Assembly (NCBI RefSeq): GCF_022662305.1
Contig: NZ_JAKNQH010000004.1
Span: 186,001 to 250,000 of the forward strand
Source of the DNA: Sphingomonas sp. BAUL-RG-20F-R05-02
GTDB taxonomy: Bacteria > Pseudomonadota > Alphaproteobacteria > Sphingomonadales > Sphingomonadaceae
Direction: 5' to 3'
DNA: 64,000 bases
Shown: piece by piece, positions 16,408 to 25,301 of the stretch
Numbering within the stretch: the first letter of the stretch is position 1
How the letters are laid out: the number at the start of each line of letters is the position of its first letter
Position numbers and translations under genes: made by a program
The notes under the pieces: generated by a model
Told to the model about the DNA's origin: nothing
The model's input: only the letters and a program-made list of their open reading frames with translations
Database searches by the model: none

Positions 16408-16562
16408 GGAATGGCGGAAATCCGCACCCGTGGTTGTCAAGCGTCCGTGGGCCGTGGGGTTGAAATATCGTTGTTCGTTTACGGACCTTTTTCGGGCTAT
16501 CTCTGTGTACGTTGGGGCGTAGCGTGATTGCGCTGCTCTTCCGCATCCTCCCTTTGAGCCTT

Positions 16563-16600
16563 GACGAGGGCGACGCGGCTTCGGTCACGTCGCCCTCGTC
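16563..16600 (+). terminator. Hairpin before the packaging module
   Basis: GACGAGGGCGACG and CGTCGCCCTCGTC form a perfect 13-bp stem around a 12-nt loop, ending 18 bp before the HNH start. The bases after it are GCTTTGTGG, so there is only a weak U stretch. It probably ends or attenuates early transcription before the late genes. The rest of the gap 16408-16618 shows nothing else. Confidence 0.5.
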
Positions 16601-16618
16601 GCTTTGTGGTGACATACG

Positions 16619-17005
16619 ATGCCACGGATGCCCGCTGTCTTTCGCCCACGTTCGCAGGGCGACCGGCAGGCCGTCCAGCGCGAGCAGGATCGGGCGCGCG
16701 GGAGTGCAGCCGAGCGCGGCTATGACAGCCGATGGCGCAAGGCGTCACGTTCGCACCTCACCCGCTCGCCGCTGTGTCGGTATTGCGAGGTCGATGCTTG
16801 GGGCGAGGGCAGGGCGGTGACTGCCGCTACGCTGGTCGATCACCTGTTCCCGCATCGCAGCGACACGGTGCTGTTCTGGTCAACCGAGTGGTGGGTGAGC
16901 AGCTGCAAGGCTTGCCACGATGGGCCGAAGCAAGCCGTCGAGCGGGCGGGCGGTCGCGGCCTCGATCGGCTCGCGGATCTGCTCGGTCTGCCGCCTCGAT
17001 CATGA
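16619..17005 (+). CDS. HNH endonuclease
   Basis: A 128-aa protein with zinc-binding pairs CRYC and CKAC plus the catalytic-type LVDHLFPH and the final CH (CKACHD), the ββα-metal HNH layout. HNH proteins next to a P27-type small terminase work with the terminase in cos cleavage in HK97-like phages. The N-terminal 30 residues are basic and probably disordered. Context strongly favours a packaging role. Confidence 0.8.
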   Translation: MPRMPAVFRPRSQGDRQAVQREQDRARGSAAERGYDSRWRKASRSHLTRSPLCRYCEVDAWGEGRAVTAATLVDHLFPHRSDTVLFWSTEWWVSSCKACHDGPKQAVERAGGRGLDRLADLLGLPPRS

Positions 17006-17011
17006 AGGGGT

Positions 17012-17022
17012 GGGGGGGGGGG
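17012..17022 (+). repeat. Run of eleven G between HNH and terminase
   Basis: An uninterrupted G tract lies 7 bp after the HNH stop, in the 113-bp gap before the small terminase. The gap also contains CCGGGTCGCCGGAGACCGG. In phages with HNH next to the terminase the cos site is often in this region, so this gap is a cos candidate. The tract is also a place where sequencing length errors are likely. Confidence 0.5.
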
Positions 17023-17118
17023 TGTCAAAAGTTCAAAACCGGGTCGCCGGAGACCGGTGGTCAATGACGTGTTTTTCGGCGCAGAATTTCCCGGAATGTT
17101 TTTTATTGGAGGTCAGAT

Positions 17119-17742
17119 ATGCGCGGACGGAAGCCTGCCGCACCCGGCCTTCAAGAGGCGAAGGGCAATCCGGGCCGGCGCAAGTCGGCCGTTCAGAAAA
17201 GGCTCGACGAAGCGGAGCGGGTTGCGGCTTTGCTCGCGCACGCGCCGGCCGGCAGTGATCCGCTCGCGCCCCCGGCCATCATTGAGGAAGGTTCGGCCGC
17301 AGCCGTCGCCGTCTGGCGTGATCTCGCGCCGCGCCTGCGCACCACGCACCGGCTAGAGCCGATGCATCGCCCGATGTTCGCGCTCTTTTGCGTGTACTTC
17401 GCTGAGTGGGTGGTCGCGAATGAGGACGTGAACCGCAACGGCCACACGCAACGCGTGAAGACCGTCGCGGGCGGCATGATGGAACGCACGCGGCCGATCG
17501 TCGCGATCCGGGACAAAGCGTTCGATCAGGTGATCAAGCTGTCCGAGCGGTTCGGTCTGACGCCATCGGACGAATATTCGCTGTTCCGCGATCAGGCCGT
17601 GGCCGCGTCGCAGAACCCCGGCCTGTTCGATCTGCCGTCCGCTGCGCGTGCCGAGCAGTCGCCCGAGACGCCCGAGGCTCCTACCTCGCTGGTCGGCATC
17701 CTCGGCCAGATGGATACGAAGCCACCGCTTCGCCCGAACTGA
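17119..17742 (+). CDS. terS: Phage terminase small subunit, P27 family
   Basis: A 207-aa DNA-recognition subunit of the packaging motor. It begins with the P27 signature RGRKPAAPGLQEAKGNPGRR and continues as an all-helical body with the core LEPMHRPMFALFCVYFAEWV and FGLTPSDEYSL near the end of the domain. The C-terminal tail (EQSPETPEAPTS) is disordered. TGGAGGT lies 5 bp upstream of the ATG. The large subunit starts 1 bp after its stop. Confidence 0.9.
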   Translation: MRGRKPAAPGLQEAKGNPGRRKSAVQKRLDEAERVAALLAHAPAGSDPLAPPAIIEEGSAAAVAVWRDLAPRLRTTHRLEPMHRPMFALFCVYFAEWVVANEDVNRNGHTQRVKTVAGGMMERTRPIVAIRDKAFDQVIKLSERFGLTPSDEYSLFRDQAVAASQNPGLFDLPSAARAEQSPETPEAPTSLVGILGQMDTKPPLRPN

Positions 17743-17743
17743 T

Positions 17744-19486
17744 ATGGCCTATCAGACGGGCGGCTTTGATGCCGATCTGCCCGCCTGGCTAACCCGCCAC
17801 GCGGATGAGCCGATCTATGAGTGGGCGCGCCTCGCGTGGGATCGTGCGTCGGCGGTGCCGGGCGTATGGTTCGACCATGCCAAGGCAGACGGCGTTGTGG
17901 ATCTGTGGCCGAAGGTCTTTCGGCTCACGGAAGACCGCTTCGCAGGCAAGCCGTTCCGGCTCGTGCCTTGGCAGGAAATCATCGTCCGCCTGTTAGTCGG
18001 GTGGAAGGTTCCGATCGAACTGCTCGATGCCGACACGGGCCAGCCGATCGAAGAACATGTGCGCCTGTTCCGGCGCCTGATGCTGTGGGTGCCGCGTAAG
18101 AACGGCAAGTCCGAGTTTCTCTCCGCGCTGTCGCTGCTGTTCTGGGCGCTCGACGCGGTTGTAGGCGGGCAGGGGTTCGTGTTCGCCCGCGACGAGAAGC
18201 AGGCCTTTACGATCTTCAACAAGATGAAGGCTATGATCGCGCAGGCGCCGGAGCTTGCGCGCGAGTGTCAGCCGCACAAGAAATCGATCTACCTAAAGCC
18301 GAGCGCCTCGCTGTTCGAGGTGGTGACCGGCTCCGAAGAGGGCAAGCACGGCAAGTCGCCGACCGTGATCGCGGGCGACGAAATGCACGAGTGGCGCAGC
18401 CGCACGGTGGAAAGCACCCTGCGGCAGGGCACGGGCGCCCGACTGCAACCGATCGAACTGTACGCATCGACGGCCGGCCTGAAGACGAACCCGACCGGCG
18501 TCGAGCTATGGGACGAAAGCCTCGCGATCCTCGAAGGGCGAGTGTCCGACGCGACGACGCTTGTTGTTGTGTTTGCAGCGCCGGAAGATGCCGCATGGGA
18601 TGATGAGGCGGTTTGGGCGGTCGCAAACCCGTCGCTCGGGCTATCGCCAACCGTCCCGTTCCTGCGGCGCGAGGCGGCGATCGCGAAGGACAACCCGCGC
18701 GCGCAGGCGCACTTCAAGTGCTATCATCTCAATCAGTGGATCGATGTCGTCGTTCGCTGGCTGAACATGAAGTATTTCGATGCCTGCGCGGCCGATAAGA
18801 ACGGCTGGCGCACGGTCTGGCAGCGGATGAAGGGCCGGCGCTGCTATGCAGCTGTCGACGTATCCTCAACCGTCGACGTGACGGCGCTCGTGTTGCTCTT
18901 CGAGCCGGAGGGCGACGAGACAGCTTGGACGGTTGTTCCGTGCTTTTGGGTGCCAGAAGAGACGCTGGCCGAGCGCGTGCGCAATGATCGCGTGCCCTAT
19001 GACAAGTGGTTCGCCGCCGAGGCGATCGAGACGACGCCGGGTAACTTCGTCGATCAAAACTACGTGCGGCGCCGGCTGCTCGACGCGTTCGAGCAGTTCG
19101 AGGTGTTGGGCGTCGGTTACGATCCGTGGAACGCGATGAAGCTGGTCGCGGATCTTCAGGCAGATGGGATCGACCCGGAGATGATGATGGCTGTCCGGCA
19201 GGGCATCCAGTCGCTCGGCGAGCCAACCAAGGCGTTCGAGCGCATGATCTATGCTGGCAAGCTCGATCACGGCGGTCACCCGGTCCTGCGCTGGATGGCA
19301 AAGAACGCCGTCGTGCGCTTCGACGAAAACCTGAACTATGCGCCCGCTAAGAAGCGGTCGGCTGAGAAGATCGATGGCATCGTTGCTGCGGTCATGTGTC
19401 TGGCGGTTGCGACCGCTGCGGATGAGGAAACCGAGTCCGTCTATGAGGGGCGCGGGTTGCTCGAAATCGATCTTGAAGAGGCCTGA
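17744..19486 (+). CDS. terL: Phage terminase large subunit
   Basis: A 580-aa packaging ATPase-nuclease. The Walker A motif is WVPRKNGKSEF (about 114-124), Walker B VIAGDEMHEW (about 206-215), and the coupling motif follows as LYASTAG. The RNase-H-like nuclease domain carries acidic residues in AAVDVSSTVDV (about 369-379) and near KIDGIVAAVM (about 545). It belongs to the HK97/YmfN-type branch. ATG 17744 is chosen just after the small-subunit stop; an in-frame start at 17648 would overlap that gene. Confidence 0.93.
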   Translation: MAYQTGGFDADLPAWLTRHADEPIYEWARLAWDRASAVPGVWFDHAKADGVVDLWPKVFRLTEDRFAGKPFRLVPWQEIIVRLLVGWKVPIELLDADTGQPIEEHVRLFRRLMLWVPRKNGKSEFLSALSLLFWALDAVVGGQGFVFARDEKQAFTIFNKMKAMIAQAPELARECQPHKKSIYLKPSASLFEVVTGSEEGKHGKSPTVIAGDEMHEWRSRTVESTLRQGTGARLQPIELYASTAGLKTNPTGVELWDESLAILEGRVSDATTLVVVFAAPEDAAWDDEAVWAVANPSLGLSPTVPFLRREAAIAKDNPRAQAHFKCYHLNQWIDVVVRWLNMKYFDACAADKNGWRTVWQRMKGRRCYAAVDVSSTVDVTALVLLFEPEGDETAWTVVPCFWVPEETLAERVRNDRVPYDKWFAAEAIETTPGNFVDQNYVRRRLLDAFEQFEVLGVGYDPWNAMKLVADLQADGIDPEMMMAVRQGIQSLGEPTKAFERMIYAGKLDHGGHPVLRWMAKNAVVRFDENLNYAPAKKRSAEKIDGIVAAVMCLAVATAADEETESVYEGRGLLEIDLEEA

Positions 19487-19488
19487 TT

Positions 19489-20811
19489 ATGGGGTGGTGG
19501 CAGAATATCGGCGCCGCCATGTTCGGGCCGTCGACATCGTTTGGCGACATCGGCAGTCCGGCAACGGATCGTCAGGGCGGCTGGCTGCGGTGGATTGGTG
19601 GGACCACCGACAGCGGTGTGGACGTGAACCACTATTCCGCGATCACCCTCCCGGCCGTTTATGCCTGCATCAACCGTGTCGCCAATCCGATCGCGCACTT
19701 CCCGCTGTCGATCCGCCAGAAGACGGCCAACGGCAGCGTCGAGGTGACCGAGCACCCGATGTCGCAGCGGCTTGGCGTCCGTCCGAACGACTTCATGTCG
19801 TCGCGGACGCTGCGCAAGACGAGCATGGGCCACGCGCTACTCTGGGGTAACGCCTATCAGGAGATCGAGCGCAACGGCAACGGCGAGGCGATCGCCCTGT
19901 GGCCGCTGATGCCGAACGAAACCAAGCCGGCTCGCGAAGGCAACGGCTTGGTGTACCGCACGACAGTCGGCGGGCAGGCGTTCAAGCTCGATCAGGGCGA
20001 CGTGCTGCACGTGATGGATCAGAGCCGCGACGGCTATGTCGGGCTTAGCCAAGTCGCCTTGTTCCGGCAGGCGATCGGCATGGGCCTCGCAATGGAGAAG
20101 TTCGGGGCGAAGTTCTTCGGGAACGACGCCAAATCGGGCGGCTTCCTGATGCATCCGGGCAAGCTGAGCAGCAACGCGCAAGGCAATCTGCGCGGTGCGC
20201 GAAACGGGGACGGGCAGAACAAGGCGGCAGCGGACAACCCGGCCGCGCCGCTGGAACGGCAAGGTGGCCTCGACAACGCGCACCGCGTCAAGGTGCTCGA
20301 AGAGGGGATGAAGTTCATCCAAACCATGATCCCGCCCGAGGATGCGCAGTTCCTCGGCAGTCGCGAGTTCCAGATCGCCGAAGTCGCGCGGATCTTCGAT
20401 GTCCCGCTCGTGCTGTTGCAGAGCCACGAGAAATCAACGTCCTGGGGTACAGGCGTCGAGCAGCTGATGATCGGCTTCGTTCAACAGACGATCGGCCCTT
20501 GGGTCGACGCTTGGGAACAGGAGATGAACTGGAAGCTATTCACCGAAGCCGAGCGGGCGAAGGGTCTATACGTCAAGTTTAACATGAACGCGTTGCTGCG
20601 CGGCGACATGGCTGCTCGCGCCGCCTTCTACAAAGGCATGTTCGAGCTTGGCATGACGGTAAACCAAGTTCTCGGCCTTGAAGATCTGGCTGGCATCGGC
20701 GCCGATGGCGATGTCAGCTTCGTGTCGAACAACGTCCAGCCGATCGGCCGGGCTATCAACCCGCCTGCGCCGCCTCCGCGCGTCGCGGCGCAGCCGGAGC
20801 TACCGGAATGA
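19489..20811 (+). CDS. Phage portal protein, HK97 family
   Basis: A 440-aa portal that forms the dodecameric DNA channel at the capsid vertex. The family pattern is clear: NHYSAITLPAVYACINRVANPIAHFPL at the front, the GNAYQEIERNGNGEAIALWPL strand region, then the helical stem DAQFLGSREFQIAEVARIFDVPLVLL and the C-terminal AAFYKGMFELGMTVNQVLGLEDL motif. It begins two bases after terL and its stop overlaps the protease start. Confidence 0.93.
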   Translation: MGWWQNIGAAMFGPSTSFGDIGSPATDRQGGWLRWIGGTTDSGVDVNHYSAITLPAVYACINRVANPIAHFPLSIRQKTANGSVEVTEHPMSQRLGVRPNDFMSSRTLRKTSMGHALLWGNAYQEIERNGNGEAIALWPLMPNETKPAREGNGLVYRTTVGGQAFKLDQGDVLHVMDQSRDGYVGLSQVALFRQAIGMGLAMEKFGAKFFGNDAKSGGFLMHPGKLSSNAQGNLRGARNGDGQNKAAADNPAAPLERQGGLDNAHRVKVLEEGMKFIQTMIPPEDAQFLGSREFQIAEVARIFDVPLVLLQSHEKSTSWGTGVEQLMIGFVQQTIGPWVDAWEQEMNWKLFTEAERAKGLYVKFNMNALLRGDMAARAAFYKGMFELGMTVNQVLGLEDLAGIGADGDVSFVSNNVQPIGRAINPPAPPPRVAAQPELPE

Positions 20812-21710
20812 AGTATCCCTACATTCTCGCCGCGTTCGCCTCGGAGATCTGGGCGATGGAGGAAACCAAGCTGCTCGCGATCGTCGATCTGCTCGCCATG
20901 CAGGCCGAGGGGATCAAGTTCAGCGCTGAAGAGATCGAGGCGAAGATCTCGCCGCAAACGGCCGCAGCTGTAGCGCGTCGCGAAGGCTCTGTGGCTGTCG
21001 TTCCGCTGCGCGGCGTGATCTCGCCCCGTGCAAGCATGGTCGCGAACAGTTCCACAGGCGGCGGTGCGACGGCGGAAGGCTTCGCCAGCCTGATTGATCA
21101 GATGGCGGACGATGACACGGTAAAGGCGATCGTCGTCGACGCGGACACGCCGGGCGGCAACGTCCTGAACGTCGACGAAGCCGCTGCCTCGGTCGCGGCC
21201 GCGAAGGAACGCAAGCCGGTTATTGTGCAGGTGACCGGCAATCTCGCCAGCGCCGGCTACTGGATCGGCTCGTCGGCCAGCGAGATCGTCATGTCGCCGA
21301 GCTCAGCCGCTGGCGCGATCGGCGTGCGCACCGCCTATGACGACGTGACAGAGGCGCTGGCGAAGCAGGGCGTGTCGCGCGAGATCATCGCTGCCGGCAA
21401 GTTCAAGGGTGAAGGGCTGATCGGGCCGCTCTCCGACGATACACGCGCTTACATGCAGGGCCGGATCGACGACTATTACGGCATGTTCGTCGACCGTGTT
21501 GCAGCCGGCCGCGATGTCGCCGCCTCAAAGGTGCGTGACGGCTTCGGCCAAGGTCGCATGCTCGGCGCCAAGGCGTCGGTTGCGGAAGGCCTCGCCGATC
21601 GGGTCGGCACCATGAAAGAGACGCTGGCGCGCTTCGGTGTCGGCGCCGCGCCGCAGGGACGTGGCACGCCCGAACGCGATCGCCGCAAGCGGGCGCTCGC
21701 GCTGATCTAA
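20808..21710 (+). CDS. S49-family head maturation protease
   Basis: A 300-aa SppA/ClpP-fold protease expected to process the capsid precursor. VVPLRGVISPRAS opens the fold, the nucleophile Ser is in LASAGYWIGSSA (about residue 148) and the general-base Lys in IIAAGKFKGEGLIG (about 198). It lies between portal and capsid, the standard place, and is coupled to the portal by an ATGA overlap. Confidence 0.9.
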   Translation: MKYPYILAAFASEIWAMEETKLLAIVDLLAMQAEGIKFSAEEIEAKISPQTAAAVARREGSVAVVPLRGVISPRASMVANSSTGGGATAEGFASLIDQMADDDTVKAIVVDADTPGGNVLNVDEAAASVAAAKERKPVIVQVTGNLASAGYWIGSSASEIVMSPSSAAGAIGVRTAYDDVTEALAKQGVSREIIAAGKFKGEGLIGPLSDDTRAYMQGRIDDYYGMFVDRVAAGRDVAASKVRDGFGQGRMLGAKASVAEGLADRVGTMKETLARFGVGAAPQGRGTPERDRRKRALALI

Positions 21711-21738
21711 TCCCGCCCTCGCGGCGATCCTTATTCCC

Positions 21739-21760
21739 TGTCCGTGCGCCGGCACGGGCA
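21739..21760 (+). terminator. Hairpin upstream of the capsid gene
   Basis: TGTCCGTGC and GCACGGGCA form a 9-bp stem (one G·U pair) around GCCG, in the 107-bp gap between protease and capsid. There is no U-tract. It may act as an mRNA processing or stability element that raises capsid expression. Confidence 0.4.
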
Positions 21761-21817
21761 GCGGCTCAACGTGTCCGGCACTTATCCACCACAAGGCCTG
21801 CGGGCCGGGAGAAACTC

Positions 21818-23218
21818 ATGCAGAAGACGATCCTTCTGGCCGCAGTGTCGCGCGCGGCCCTCGGTCCCATGTCCGCCACGGAGCGGAAGCGCGGGCGCTA
21901 TATGCGCGATGGCAACGGGCATCCTGCCCGGCCGGTGACAGTGCAGGCGCTCCGCGACCGTCGCGCGACCGCGATCGCGTCGATGCAGGCGCTGATCGCC
22001 ACGGCCGAGGGCGAAGATCGCGACCTGTCGGCGGAAGAGCAGGGCCAGTTCGACACGTTGCAGGCTGAGAGCACGTCGCTCGGCCTGCGCATCGATCGCG
22101 CGGCAGGCCTTGCGGAAACCGCCGCAGGCCTTGCGGCAAGCACTGGATCGGTTGCACGCGGCAACCTTGCGGTGCGCGGGCCGGAGGCAAACAAGGAGTT
22201 CGAGAGCCTCGGCCAGTTTATGTCGGCCGTGCGCTTCAACCCGAACGATCAGCGGCTGAATTGGGTCGAGGGCGCCGAGACGGATGGCGGCGAGATCAGC
22301 GCCGAAATGCGCATGGATAACGCACCTTCGGGCGGCTTCATGGTGCCGAATGAGTTTCGCTCGACGATCATGAGCGTGCAGCCGCAGGATGCGCTTGTGC
22401 GTCCGCGCGCGACCGTGATCGAGCCGGGTACGGCACCCGATGCCGGCGTCAGCATGCCGGCGCTCGATCAGGGCGGGTCGACGAACAACATGTTCGGCGG
22501 AATGCAGTTCAGCTGGATCGGCGAAGGCGATCTGAAGCCGGAAACCGACGCCAAGCTGCGCGAAATCGCCCTGACGCCGCACGAGATTGCCGGCTTCGTC
22601 ACGGTCACCGACAAGCTGCTGCGCAATTGGCCGGCCGCTGGTTCTTTCCTCGAAAACCTGATGCGCGGCGGTGTCGCAGCGGCTGAGGATTACTCATTCC
22701 TTCGCGGCGACGGCAGAAACAAGCCGATGGGCGCGATGTATTCGAGCGCCGCGAAGTACATCAATCGCAAGCTCGCCGGCCAGATCACCTATGAGGATCT
22801 CGTCGGGATGGTCGGCGTCCTGCTGATGCGCGGCAACACGTCGCCGGTTTGGTCGATGTCGCAGGGTGTGCTCCCGCAGCTGCTTCTCCTGAAGGATGGC
22901 GCCGGCCGGCCGATCTGGCAGGATAACGCGCGCGACGGCTTCGCCGGCACGCTACTCGGCTATCCGGTGCGCTGGAACAACCGGGCGCCCGTGCCCGGCC
23001 AGAAGGGCGATGTCTTCCTCGCTGATTGGTCGCAGTACCTGATCAAGGATGGCTCCGGGCCATTCGTCGCGGCGTCGGAGCACGTCCTGTTCACCCGCAA
23101 CAAGACGGTGATCAAGATCTTCTGGAACGTCGACGGCATGCCGTGGCTCTCGTCGCCGATCAAGGAAGAGAACGGCTACGAAGTGTCGCCGTTCGTCGGC
23201 CTCGACGTGCCGGCCTGA
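21818..23218 (+). CDS. Major capsid protein, HK97 family
   Basis: A 466-aa HK97-fold capsid protein. The N-terminal 120 residues form a charged helical delta domain (LIATAEGEDRDLSAEEQGQFDTLQAE) probably cut off by the protease. The mature fold follows with SGGFMVPNEFRSTIM, the E-loop/P-domain region VTDKLLRNWPAAGSFLENLMRGGVAAAEDYSFLRGDG and the late GYPVRWNNRAPV and SPFVGLDVPA strands. Hairpins flank the gene on both sides. Confidence 0.93.
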   Translation: MQKTILLAAVSRAALGPMSATERKRGRYMRDGNGHPARPVTVQALRDRRATAIASMQALIATAEGEDRDLSAEEQGQFDTLQAESTSLGLRIDRAAGLAETAAGLAASTGSVARGNLAVRGPEANKEFESLGQFMSAVRFNPNDQRLNWVEGAETDGGEISAEMRMDNAPSGGFMVPNEFRSTIMSVQPQDALVRPRATVIEPGTAPDAGVSMPALDQGGSTNNMFGGMQFSWIGEGDLKPETDAKLREIALTPHEIAGFVTVTDKLLRNWPAAGSFLENLMRGGVAAAEDYSFLRGDGRNKPMGAMYSSAAKYINRKLAGQITYEDLVGMVGVLLMRGNTSPVWSMSQGVLPQLLLLKDGAGRPIWQDNARDGFAGTLLGYPVRWNNRAPVPGQKGDVFLADWSQYLIKDGSGPFVAASEHVLFTRNKTVIKIFWNVDGMPWLSSPIKEENGYEVSPFVGLDVPA

Positions 23219-23225
23219 TCGTAGC

Positions 23226-23248
23226 GGGCGGCGTCGAAAGCGCCGCCC
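23226..23248 (+). terminator. Hairpin after the capsid gene
   Basis: GGGCGGCG and CGCCGCCC form a perfect 8-bp GC stem with a 7-nt loop, 8 bp after the capsid stop, followed by CGCCTTTCTC. It could partly terminate or stabilise the 3' end of the capsid message. Confidence 0.5.
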
Positions 23249-23282
23249 CGCCTTTCTCTACTCACATTCGGGAAGCTAACCG

Positions 23283-23705
23283 ATGCGCGATATCGTCAAT
23301 TTGATCACCCCGGTTGTGGCAATCGCCCCGACCGTCATTACCGACAACACGGCACTCGTCGGCAACATCATCGACACCAACGGGTATGAAGGGGTCGCCT
23401 TCCTCTTCAACCTCGGCGTGCTGGCCGCTACGTCCGCGACCTTCGCGGTAACCGCCGAGCATGGCGATGCTGCCGATCTGTCGGATGCCGTCGCCGTCCC
23501 GAACTCGAACCTGCCGGGCACGCTGGCGCTGGCGAGCTTCGATCAGTCGGCCAAGAACAAGACGCGCAAGCTCGGCTACACTGGCGCCAAGCGCTACGTT
23601 CGTATCCGGGTCACGCCGGCCGGCAATAACGCGGCCGCGCCAATCTCCGCGATGGCGTTGCTCGCGTATCCGCGCTTCCGGCCTACGGCGAACCCGCCCG
23701 CCTGA
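23283..23705 (+). CDS. Head-associated phage protein (possible decoration protein)
   Basis: A 140-aa, strand-rich protein directly after the capsid gene. It has repeated Val/Ala/Thr strands (IGTNGYEGVAFLFN-type centre: GNIIDTNGYEGVAFLFNLGVL), then RKLGYTGAKRYVRIRVTPAGNN. This β-rich pattern and position fit a capsid decoration protein, but no family is confirmed. It has its own hairpin-bounded unit. Confidence 0.65.
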   Translation: MRDIVNLITPVVAIAPTVITDNTALVGNIIDTNGYEGVAFLFNLGVLAATSATFAVTAEHGDAADLSDAVAVPNSNLPGTLALASFDQSAKNKTRKLGYTGAKRYVRIRVTPAGNNAAAPISAMALLAYPRFRPTANPPA

Positions 23706-23733
23706 TCGCCGCCACCAGCACGAACGACCTGAT

Positions 23734-23757
23734 GTGGCGGGGCTTCGGTCTCGCCAC
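23734..23757 (+). terminator. UUCG-loop hairpin in the head module
   Basis: A 10-bp stem (GTGGCGGGGC with GTCTCGCCAC, two G·U pairs) closes on C(TTCG)G, the very stable tetraloop. It fills the short gap before the next gene. There is no U-tract, so mRNA stabilisation or processing is as likely as termination. Confidence 0.45.
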
Positions 23758-23776
23758 CAACTGAGGATGTCCCGTC

Positions 23777-24373
23777 ATGAAGTCTTACCTCGTCACGGCC
23801 GAAATGGTCGATGCCACTACCGAAGTTCGTTACCTGCCGGGCGACACGTTCATCCCGGCGTCCGAGAAGCAGCGTGTGCGCCTGACGGACGCCGGTTGCC
23901 TCGGCGAAGAGCCGGTGGACATCATCGCGCTCTACGCGGACGTGTCCCTTGACGCGCTGAGCCGCGCCCAGCTCGAAACGCTGATGTTCGAGATCGCTCG
24001 CCAGCAGATCACGGAAGCGAGCGACGAGCAGCTGCGCGACAGCATCACGCGCGTTCGCGAGCGCCCGACTGCCGAAGAACTGTTCTCGAACTCCGTTGCC
24101 GACGTGTCGGATGCGCTGGCGCAGCAGGATGATGCTCTGCGGCAGAGCGCCGAAGGTGCGGCGCCGGTCACGGGGAATGCGGACAATGCGACGGCGGGCA
24201 CTCCGCCCGCGCCTGACCTCGCCAAGCCGGTCGAAGATGGCCTTGACGGTCAAACGGTCGAGCAGCTGAAGGTGATTGCGGCCGATGAGACGGTCGACCT
24301 GACCGGCAAGACGCTGAAGGGCGACATCATCGCGGCGATCCGCGAGACTCGTATCTCCAAGGCGGGCGCCTGA
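23777..24373 (+). CDS. Hypothetical head-module protein (198 aa)
   Basis: The N-terminal part has short strands (YLVTAEMVDATTEVRYLPGDTFIPASEKQRV) like small phage head proteins. The middle is helical and acidic, and the C-terminus has a SAP/Rho-N-like helix pair (LDGQTVEQLKVIAADETVDLTGKTLKGDIIAAIRE) that may bind nucleic acid. This is pattern recognition only. It precedes the head-tail connector gene by three bases. Confidence 0.6.
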   Translation: MKSYLVTAEMVDATTEVRYLPGDTFIPASEKQRVRLTDAGCLGEEPVDIIALYADVSLDALSRAQLETLMFEIARQQITEASDEQLRDSITRVRERPTAEELFSNSVADVSDALAQQDDALRQSAEGAAPVTGNADNATAGTPPAPDLAKPVEDGLDGQTVEQLKVIAADETVDLTGKTLKGDIIAAIRETRISKAGA

Positions 24374-24376
24374 TCG

Positions 24377-24946
24377 ATGCGTGTCGTTGTCATCACGCCG
24401 CCAGAGCCGGTGATCACGCGCGAACAGGCGAAAGCACACCTGAACGTCGACCATGATGACGACGACACACTGATCGATATCTACGTTGCCGCAGCGACCG
24501 GGCAGATCGACGGGCCGGACGGCTGGCTCGGTCGCTCGCTGGGGCGGCAGACGCTGGAAGCCCGTTTCGATACGATCGCAACAGATTGGTGTGATCTTCC
24601 GCTCCCATGCGCCCCGGTCGCTGAGTTGGTCTCGATCAGTTGGACCGGGGCCGATCATCAGCCGCGCGTTGCGGATCTCACAACCATCGATTTGATCGGC
24701 AACTCTATTTGCGTCAGCGGCCTTGCACCTTGGAACGATGTGAGGGTTGGTCGCGAGGTGCTGAAGGTGCGCTATGTCGCCGGCTATGAGACGTTGCCGG
24801 CCGCGATCGTCGCCGCGATCCTGCTCATGGTCGGCGACCTCTACCGCTTTCGGGAAACTGCCAGCGATCAGGGCGTCACGCCGATCGCGATCCCGATGTC
24901 GACGACGGTGACGAACCTGCTCACCCCGTTTCGCCTCTACGGCTGA
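24377..24946 (+). CDS. Phage head-tail connector protein
   Basis: A 189-aa helical adaptor of the gp6/Phage_connect type that stacks under the portal. Signatures are EPVITREQAKAHLNVDHDDDDTLIDIYVAAATGQIDGP at the front and the C-terminal helix LPAAIVAAILLMVGDLYRFRE. It starts three bases after the upstream stop, in the standard head-completion order. Confidence 0.88.
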   Translation: MRVVVITPPEPVITREQAKAHLNVDHDDDDTLIDIYVAAATGQIDGPDGWLGRSLGRQTLEARFDTIATDWCDLPLPCAPVAELVSISWTGADHQPRVADLTTIDLIGNSICVSGLAPWNDVRVGREVLKVRYVAGYETLPAAIVAAILLMVGDLYRFRETASDQGVTPIAIPMSTTVTNLLTPFRLYG

Positions 24947-24956
24947 AGGAACTGAC

Positions 24957-25301
24957 ATGAGCATCGCCGCTGGACGCCTGCGAGAGCGCGTGACGATCCA
25001 AGAGCCGAACGTCGTCGACAACGGCCGGGGCGGTCGCAAGACGCCCGAGGGCGAAAGCAAGTGGCGCGACGTGTCGACGAACGTCCGCGCCGAGATCATC
25101 CCCCTGCGCGGTGATGAGGCGCTGAGTTTGGGCGTGCAGCGCGCAACGCAGCTGTACCGCGTGACGATCCGCAAGCGGCGCGGGATCACACCCGCGAACC
25201 GGCTGCTGTGGGGAGAGATCGCGCTCGATATCCGGGCGGCACCGCCTTCGACCGACGGGATCTCGATCGTCATGACATGCGAAAGCGGGAAGGCTGGCTA
25301 A
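24957..25301 (+). CDS. Phage head closure protein
   Basis: A 114-aa SPP1 gp16-like head-tail adaptor. The hallmark N-terminus AGRLRERVTIQEPNVVDNGRGGRKTPEGESKWRDV is visible, followed by β-strands of the small barrel (VRAEIIPLRGDEAL, YRVTIRKRRGITPANRLLW). AAGGA lies upstream of the ATG. Its stop overlaps the next start (TAATG). Confidence 0.88.
   Translation: MSIAAGRLRERVTIQEPNVVDNGRGGRKTPEGESKWRDVSTNVRAEIIPLRGDEALSLGVQRATQLYRVTIRKRRGITPANRLLWGEIALDIRAAPPSTDGISIVMTCESGKAG

Noticed and set aside
23594..25273. A 559-codon open frame on the - strand across the head genes
   Set aside because: The opposite strand carries recognised head-completion genes with proper spacing; the antisense protein has no family pattern.
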